Assembly (NCBI GenBank): GCA_028554755.1
Contig: JAPTOF010000009.1
Span: forward strand, 4,103,501-4,167,500
Length of the DNA: 64,000 nt
Origin: Cordia subcordata
Lineage: Eukaryota; Streptophyta; Magnoliopsida; Boraginales; Cordiaceae
Direction of reading: 5' to 3'
This document shows positions 58,307-64,000 of the stretch, one piece after another. A program made the translations under genes and the position numbers. Positions within the stretch are counted from its first letter, which is position 1; every line of letters begins with the position of its first letter. The notes beneath the pieces were generated by a model. The model saw nothing but the letters and a program-made list of their open reading frames with translations. It was not told the DNA's origin and made no database searches.

Positions 58307-58318
58307 GCTCTGATACCA
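58307..58318 (-). other. Primer binding site of the compact copia
   Basis: On the minus strand it reads TGGTATCAGAGC, an exact match to the plant initiator-Met site, two bases from the LTR end at 58321. Confidence 0.9.
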
Positions 58319-58320
58319 CT

Positions 58321-58755
58321 TGTTAGGAAATTAGGACGCATAACACACGCTTACGCAGTGGAATTAAAGCACAAGTAACGCGAAAAGAATACACACAATT
58401 AAATGTGGTTCGGCCCTCTGCCTACGTCCACGAAAAACTCCATTAGAAAAAAAAGAGTACAAACTCAGGAGGACTTTTTGCACGGATAGAAAAGTCCAAA
58501 CCCTCCCTCACGGTGTTTTTACAATGGCTCTCTCTCTGTCAACTTAGACCTATTGCAAGACACACATATCTTTCAACTAATATAAGAGTTGTATTTATAG
58601 AGGAAATTTCCTTGTCCTCCAAGACAAAGGATTTCCTAATCTATCAATCCTACCATAACTAAGACTGTTACCATAACTAGAATTTTGACTCTTATTAAGA
58701 CTCTTTCCCAATTTCAATATGAACTTGGGCTTAGCACTTGAGCCATAACCCAACA
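58321..58755 (-). repeat. 5' LTR of the compact copia
   Basis: 435 bp, TGTTAGGAAATTAGG to CATAACCCAACA, followed by GAGAA. TATAAATA (minus strand) at 58592-58599 is the probable core promoter. The shared copia box lies at 58405-58432. Confidence 0.9.
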
Positions 58756-58760
58756 GAGAA

Positions 58761-58997
58761 TAAGTTGATGAATTAGGCATAGTGGTGAAATAGATCCATC
58801 AATAAACCCAAGACATCCATGACATCACAATGTGGGAAGAAGTTATGTTTTCCAAAGTAAGAAATTTTTGCTGTAGAGTTTGATCTATAACTCTTGATCA
58901 AGCAGAGGCGACACGACAGCAACGGTGGAGGTGGTTGACACAGCAACATTAGGCATCAAAGGGGAACTCAATTTTGTGAAGGATTCTGATTCCATGG
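58761..58997 (-). pseudogene. gag N-terminus of the second copia
   Basis: This is the part of gag upstream of the compact-copia insertion. The probable start is the Met at about 58997 (MESESFTKLSSPLMPNV). A stop after LLDQEL is followed by sequence like the gag motif NFLLWKT in the next stretch. The frame 59082-58885 in the leader includes this start plus unrelated upstream codons. Confidence 0.55.
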
Positions 58998-60011
58998 TAA
59001 TATAAGTGCACCATGTAGACCAATAGAACGACGACACGTGGGATATGGAGGCTGGTGGTAGCACCGGGCGTCCCTCCGGCACACGAGTATGCCCTCATGA
59101 GTGTGCCCAGCAGACATTGGGCAGAATACAAACAATTTTTAGGTGGTTCAGCCGAGCCTACATCCACCGCCCAAAGATGCTTCCCCTAAGACTTCACGAA
59201 TCTTCACTAAAAATGCTTCTTCAACTCTTGGTGAAGCAAGAACCAAGTTTTACAACTCTTTGAGACCTCTTCACCTATCTTCGTGTACCCTCAAGGTATA
59301 GGTAAGCCTTCTTTGTATATTCAAGCTAAGTGCGAGAAGCAGTAGTGAAATATGATATAATGATGCTTGAATATGCATGGAGGCAGACCCAAGCCCCCGC
59401 GTACGTTGCAAAATAGAGCAAGGCATACCCTTGCCTTATGGCTCCACCCGAGCCAAGCATCCTGAAGAAAATAGGGACTCTTGCCCAAAGAGGTTAAATG
59501 CGCCATGTCAACAATCAAAGCAAATCCAATCAACATCCTACTTGAGGTAAATTTCAAGTATTGAGCCACCATATCTATAAATACCAAGCCATAACTCAAG
59601 CAAAATAAGTAAGGACTAGAATTCTCTCTGCTTATCTTGTGCATGTTCATAGCACATTTGAAGATATGTTCACAAATCCATGAATCTTAATAACTAACTT
59701 GGCCGTTGGAGGCACAACGAGAGGAAAACCCTGCTTCTCCTTTACCTTGTAGGGAAAGACGCACGCATCCATCAACCGAGCACAAAGGGCTTACTCGTCA
59801 ACCAACCTAGAACAAAGGAGGCTTACACCCCCAATACGCGGGCAAAGGTTGACCCTTGGCTTATACATCAACCTCCATCTCATCCAGACTACCTATAAGA
59901 TCGTCCGAATCACTACTGACGTAGGGGGGGACATTTTTACCCACATCACATGGTAAAGAATGAATAAAGAGGATAATTTGCTCAAACATGGCCCTGGTCT
60001 TGCTGATAGCA
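58998..60011 (-). other. Leader of the second copia, with an LTR-like segment
   Basis: An untranslated leader of about 1 kb. At 59141-59290 it carries AGGTGGTTCAGCC...GCCCAAAGATGCT. This matches the SIRE-like LTR at 14391-14530 rather than this element's own LTR, so a fragment of another LTR may be embedded. Short frames (59321-59650, 59861-60085) are unsupported. Confidence 0.45.
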
Positions 60012-60208
60012 TGTAAGAGAAGATTATGTGTGTTGTATTTCTTTGTAGGAGGATTTTCATTATATACAAAGAGGATTTTAATCAATCCCTCCTTACTAGC
60101 CTAAGATCGTATGTTGACTTTACAAGAATGGTACATAATAAATACTGTCCTATTGTATAGGTAATACAATCAGTGCTTGCACATTGACATATGGTCATCT
60201 ATCTAACA
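60012..60208 (-). repeat. 5' LTR of the second copia
   Basis: 197 bp, the partner of 46534-46729, with a TATATAA-type box (minus strand, plus 60060-60066). It is followed by the TCTCC duplication. On the inner side the minus strand reads TGCTATCAGCAAGACC, a degraded initiator-Met primer site. Confidence 0.9.
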
Positions 60209-60213
60209 TCTCC

Positions 60214-62471
60214 AACTTCAAAGAAGATGGATATGATCACCGCAACCAAAAGAAAAAATCCAATCTTTTTGGCGTTTGTTTTCTGCTTTGGTAGTGCTTT
60301 CTTTTTTTTGCAGGGTTCATAAGTATGGGAAGACATTAAAGCGTTAGGATGTATTTATTATTATTATTTATATATAAATATGTTAAAGATTAAAATGCCT
60401 TTACACCGTTAACTTTGTGTTACAGCCGAGGGACCTCGGAAGAGAAAGAAAAAAACTAAAGGATCTATGCATAGTGGCCATTTTTCTCATTTGAAAAGTG
60501 AAAATATTTCTAGCATATTCGGCAGCCATGAATGCCTTTGAAACAAGGTATGAAACATTTTTAGCTTGGCCATCATTGCTTAATCCCTCACGTGTTGTTG
60601 GTGCTAGATATTTAATGATGAGAGAAAAACCAAAAGTTCAATTTAAATTTAAAATTTTAATTTTTTATTAAAAATAAAATAAACAATAAACATGACAAAA
60701 TTACTATTTTATCCCTATTTCTGATATTTTTGACTACAAATCTTTTTCCTATTAGAAAACAATGTTTTGGCCTTTTCTTTTCATACCACATATCATAGTG
60801 CCATAACTTTTTTTTCCTCAAAAAAGGCTTTAGTCCATATTTAATCAATAGAAATTATTTCTTAAATTCTTTGTAATATATATCATATATGGATATTAAT
60901 ATATATATCTTTATGGATACATGCTTACCTTTAATGCTATATGTGCTAATTCTATTCATTCTTTTTCGCTTAAAAAAAAGTCAAATTCCAATAAATGTAT
61001 TATTTGTCTATTGTTTTTCCTAGACTAGATCATTATATAATTTTACCTTTTTAATTTAAATATTTTATTCAATTATTACAGATCTCTCGCAAAAAAAAGG
61101 GATAATCATGAAAACTCATAAAAAATTAAATTTTATAGGGTTTACTTATATTTTATCATCATATAGAATATATAAATTGATCATATAAAGGGATATTATA
61201 CGCATTTTTTCTATGCATTGCATGGGCCTCATTCTAGTTTGTTATTAGATTTGGATGCTAGCATCGCGAATCATTCAGTCTACTAAATAATTTAATTTTT
61301 CTCGTGTAGGATAAAATTGTAATTCAGTTCAACTTTTTTTAATATCATTTGATGAAAAGTACTTCAATGATACATAGTGAATACGTATGTACGTATAAGA
61401 CAAATGGAAAACGAAAAGAAGTTGGGCCGCAAAATAGACTAGAAAATTAACCCTTCATATGGATGCGAGTTCAGTTTGATTAAGAATGGGCCGATGGGGC
61501 ATGCAGGAAATTGGGCCTCACTGATCCAGAAAGAATTGGATCATGCCCAAAGTTTTGCCTTAGTCCTTAGAGGCTGCGGAGCACGGAGAATTTATAATTG
61601 TGGACCAGTCCACATAGAAGAGTCCAAGAATTTTTCTTTTTAAAATTTTTTTAGCTTGTGTAATGTTCTACTGTGACATATTAATTTAAAAGCCCAAAAC
61701 CTAATTGTTGCCCTGACGAAGTGGCAAGTTTCGGCTTGATCAGCCTCTTTGGTGTCGTGATTGTCTCCCAAAGGTCTTAATATTCTTAGAGAAAGATAGG
61801 AGAGTGAGAAATCTCCTTGATTCATCATCGATCTACCCTCCTAAGTATTGGGAAAAGGATATTTAATGTAAAATAATAAAAGAAAATTTATAACATATGC
61901 AATATGTTTCTCTTTTTTTTCTTTCTAATCAATTTTGTATTTTTATCTTCCTTTGCAGAATATAATAATCCTTATTATATGCAAGCATGTCATCGCTTAA
62001 ATTTCTTCCAATCTTATTTTGAGCAATTCGCTTTGAAGGGCATGATTTAAGTATTTGTGCCATGGTAGGAGAAGAATAAATATAACTAAATATAAATAGT
62101 GAAATCAAAAACTATTATCACAAAATAGTGAATGAGATACCACAGGTCTAATTGTCTATTGATGTGTTCTTCATCTTAGATGCAATAAATCTCCAGGTCA
62201 TTAAACCAAAATAGTGAAAACAAACAAAATAAAGCTCAAACCAAAGATATATGTATCAGACACACACAAACTCTATCAACACAATGCACAAATAATGTTG
62301 TATACAAGAAAGTATTTCGGAGTTTATAAGCATGACTTATATTTCATTTGAAGATATGTTCGTGCTCTTGGAAGAATCTTTTTTGGTCATTTTTACACTT
62401 CAATTTAGCACTTGTTTGATATCAACAAATTGTATAACACATTTTTTTTTCTTTTTATTAAGTTTTAGAAA
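60214..62471. other. AT-rich flank, nothing recognised
   Basis: 2.2 kb of AT-rich DNA with poly-A/T tracts. A stretch at 61420-61560 is richer in GGGCC/GGGC motifs. No frame over 63 codons and no recognisable motif. Confidence 0.5.
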
Positions 62472-63105
62472 GAGTAAAATACACCGAACCTCCTTATAAT
62501 CTGCTATAAGTGCATAACACACCTTTATAGTGCCAAAAGTATCGTGACACACCCCTAAGTTTTTTAAAAGTATTGTAACACATCCCCTAAACCGTTAGCC
62601 AACAGCAATAGAGGTTAAATGCTATAGCGAAAAAGACTTTAATACCCTTATCACATTCCTCACATATTATACACTCCTTTTTCTATACACTTCTTTTCCC
62701 CCTTTCTCTCACCTCACCTCATCCCTACCCAGCCACCCCCCTGTGACCCCCACCCCCATCCCTACTCATTCTTCTTCTCAAATACTTGTCCTAATCTTTA
62801 GATTAAAAGACAGATTAACGACAAACGAGTAATCAAGTATGTTAAGCACAAAATGGCAAGATATAATACAAATTTTGTTAAAACACAAATGGCTAACAAT
62901 CTGGAGGTTCATCAGATTTTTTGGCTCCAATGGAGTGAAGAAGAAGCTGAGGCCAAGCCGTCAAAAGTGGGATAATGAGACTTTAAGGTTCCGTTAGGTT
63001 TGTTTATTTTCTAGTTTTATTTTTTAAAAATAATTTTTATTTTCTATTTCTAAATTTAGAGAATATGTTTGGTTAACAATAGAGTTTTTCCTTTGATGTT
63101 TATCT

Positions 63106-63375
63106 ACAAAATTATCATCTTATTTTCTAAATTTTTTGGAACTATTACAAAATTACTAATTGTTTTCTAAATTTTTTTGATATATTTACAAAATTGCCAC
63201 CTTATTTTCTAAATTCTTTATATTTATTATAAAACTATCACGTTGTTTTCTAAATCTTTTAAAGTTATTTATAAAATTCCTCCTTATTTACTAAATCTTT
63301 AGAATTATTTACAAAATTGTCACCTAGTTTTCTAAATATTTTAGAATTATTTATAAAATTGTCATCTTGTTTTCA
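63106..63375. repeat. Tandem array, about 42-bp period
   Basis: Six to seven diverged copies of a unit like ACAAAATTGTCACCTT followed by GTTTTCTAAATCTTTTAGAA and TTATTT. It lies in the interior of the long-TIR element, between two inverted copies of a GTTTGGTTAACA/TTTTCTATTTTTATTTTC-type sequence (about 62990-63090 and 63420-63530). Confidence 0.75.
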
Positions 63376-63606
63376 GATAAAATACTTTTTTGATGTTTTT
63401 TATTTTTTTAGAAAGCTGTTTTCTGTTTTTTAAAAATAAAAACAAAAATGGTTAACCAACTGAGTTTTCTATCCTAATTTTCATTTTTCATGAAAATAAA
63501 AATAGAAAACAGGCAAACCAAATGCACACTAATTCTCTTAATTGATCATGGACATCTCTAGAAAATGAAAATTAGGATAGAATTAAGATAGTTTTCTATC
63601 TTAATT

Positions 63607-63607
63607 T

Positions 63608-63647
<40 letters not shown>

Positions 63648-63680
63648 CACACACATACATATATATATGTGTGTGTATAG
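63607..63680. repeat. TA/CA/GT microsatellite
   Basis: (TA)n followed by CACACA, CATATA and GTGTGTG units, next to the right arm of the long-TIR element. Confidence 0.85.
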
Positions 63681-64000
63681 AAAACAGAAAAAGTATGCAG
63701 TAAATTTACTTATGGGGAAGGATTTTGACAAAAAAGAAAAAAGAAGAATGTAAAGGATGGCGGGGAGGGATGGGGTGAGGTGAGAGGAAAAAAAAATGTA
63801 TAATATGTGAAGGATGTGATAAGATATTAAAGTTTTTTTGCTATAAAATTAAACCCTCTTAATATTAGTTAATAGCTTAGGGGTGTGTCATGATACTTTT
63901 AAAAAGTATAGGGTTATGTCACGATACTTTTGACATCATAAAGGGGTGTTATATACTTATAGTAAACCACAAAAGAGCCTAATGTATTTTACCCTTTTAA

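Larger units (their letters stand above)
56072..58755 (-). mobile_element. Compact gag-protease copia (TR-GAG-like)
   Basis: A 2684-bp element with 436-bp LTRs and perfect GAGAA duplications (56067-56071 and 58756-58760). Minus-strand order: LTR, perfect initiator-Met primer site, gag, zinc knuckle, protease-like segment, polypurine tract, LTR. The coding region ends ten bases from the LTR, so integrase, RT and RNase H are absent. This is the layout of non-autonomous elements that keep gag, mobilised by a relative. It lies in gag of the second copia. Confidence 0.9.
46534..60208 (-). mobile_element. Second copia element, short LTRs, two insertions
   Basis: Short LTRs (46534-46729, 196 bp; 60012-60208, 197 bp) start TGTAAGAGAAG and end ATCTAACA on the plus strand. 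They are flanked by perfect TCTCC duplications (46529-46533 and 60209-60213). Read on the minus strand: LTR, primer-site-like TGCTATCAGCAAG, leader, gag, protease, integrase, RT, RNase H, polypurine tract GTGGGGGG, LTR. A hAT transposon (49570-54933) splits the pre-integrase domain and a compact copia (56072-58755) splits gag. Without them the element is about 5.6 kb. Confidence 0.88.
62472..63994. mobile_element. Long-TIR element (MULE-like or large MITE) at window edge
   Basis: Arms of about 280-310 bp (62472-62780 and 63715-63994) are inverted, imperfect copies: GAGTAAAATACACC on the left pairs with GGGTAAAATACATT read back from the right. They share AAAAGTATCGTGACA, GACACACCCCTAAG, TATCACATCCTTCACATAT-like and CTCACCTCACC segments. 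Plant Mutator-like elements often have such long arms. No transposase is present in the roughly 900-bp interior. TTTTAGAAA precedes the left arm and TTTTAA is all that follows the right arm before the window ends, so a 9-bp duplication cannot be tested. Confidence 0.65.

Noticed and set aside
59861..60085. 74-codon frame with an acidic tail at the LTR-leader junction
   Set aside because: It starts inside the LTR and crosses the primer site, so it is not a native frame. I recognise no domain.

Overview
The window is repeat-derived nuclear DNA from a flowering plant. It is AT-rich and built almost entirely from plant-type LTR retrotransposons (Ty1/copia, including a SIRE-like one, and Athila-like Ty3/gypsy), a hAT DNA transposon, MITE-like elements and a long-TIR element. 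The sequence does not let me name the species. I find no convincing host gene, rRNA, tRNA or CRISPR array. Every recognisable coding segment belongs to a mobile element, and nearly all are broken.

Bases 1-951 are flanking DNA. Bases 952-45724 are one old plus-strand copia element torn open by later insertions, nested up to five deep. Its gag is split by an Athila-like gypsy element (minus strand, 4731-31093, flanked by GCTGC). The left LTR of that gypsy element was hit twice by related LTR elements: a plus-strand element at 5033-17884 and a solo LTR at 18409-20326. The first of these holds a SIRE-like copia (minus strand, about 7020-15559), which is itself split by a solo copia LTR (10646-12506, duplication TTTAG). 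The gypsy pol gene carries a small non-autonomous hAT element (23514-24288) and its right LTR carries a foldback MITE (about 29621-29917). The 3' LTR of the old copia is split by a younger, nearly complete copia of the same broad family (minus strand, 35760-45121, duplication AATTT).

Bases 46534-60208 are a second independent copia (minus strand, 196-197 bp LTRs, duplication TCTCC). It contains a 5.36 kb hAT transposon (49570-54933, perfect 8-bp duplication GTAGCTTT) whose BED-finger transposase frame is interrupted by one TAG codon. It also contains a compact 2.7 kb element (56072-58755, duplication GAGAA) that encodes only gag and a protease-like segment. The right end (62472-63994) is an inverted-repeat element with a 42-bp tandem array inside, cut off at the window edge.

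The genes do not cooperate as an operon or pathway. They are gag, protease, integrase, reverse transcriptase and RNase H modules of separate elements, plus one transposase. The value of the window is its layered history. Target-site duplications and interrupted LTR pairs give an order of insertion that can be read directly from the sequence.
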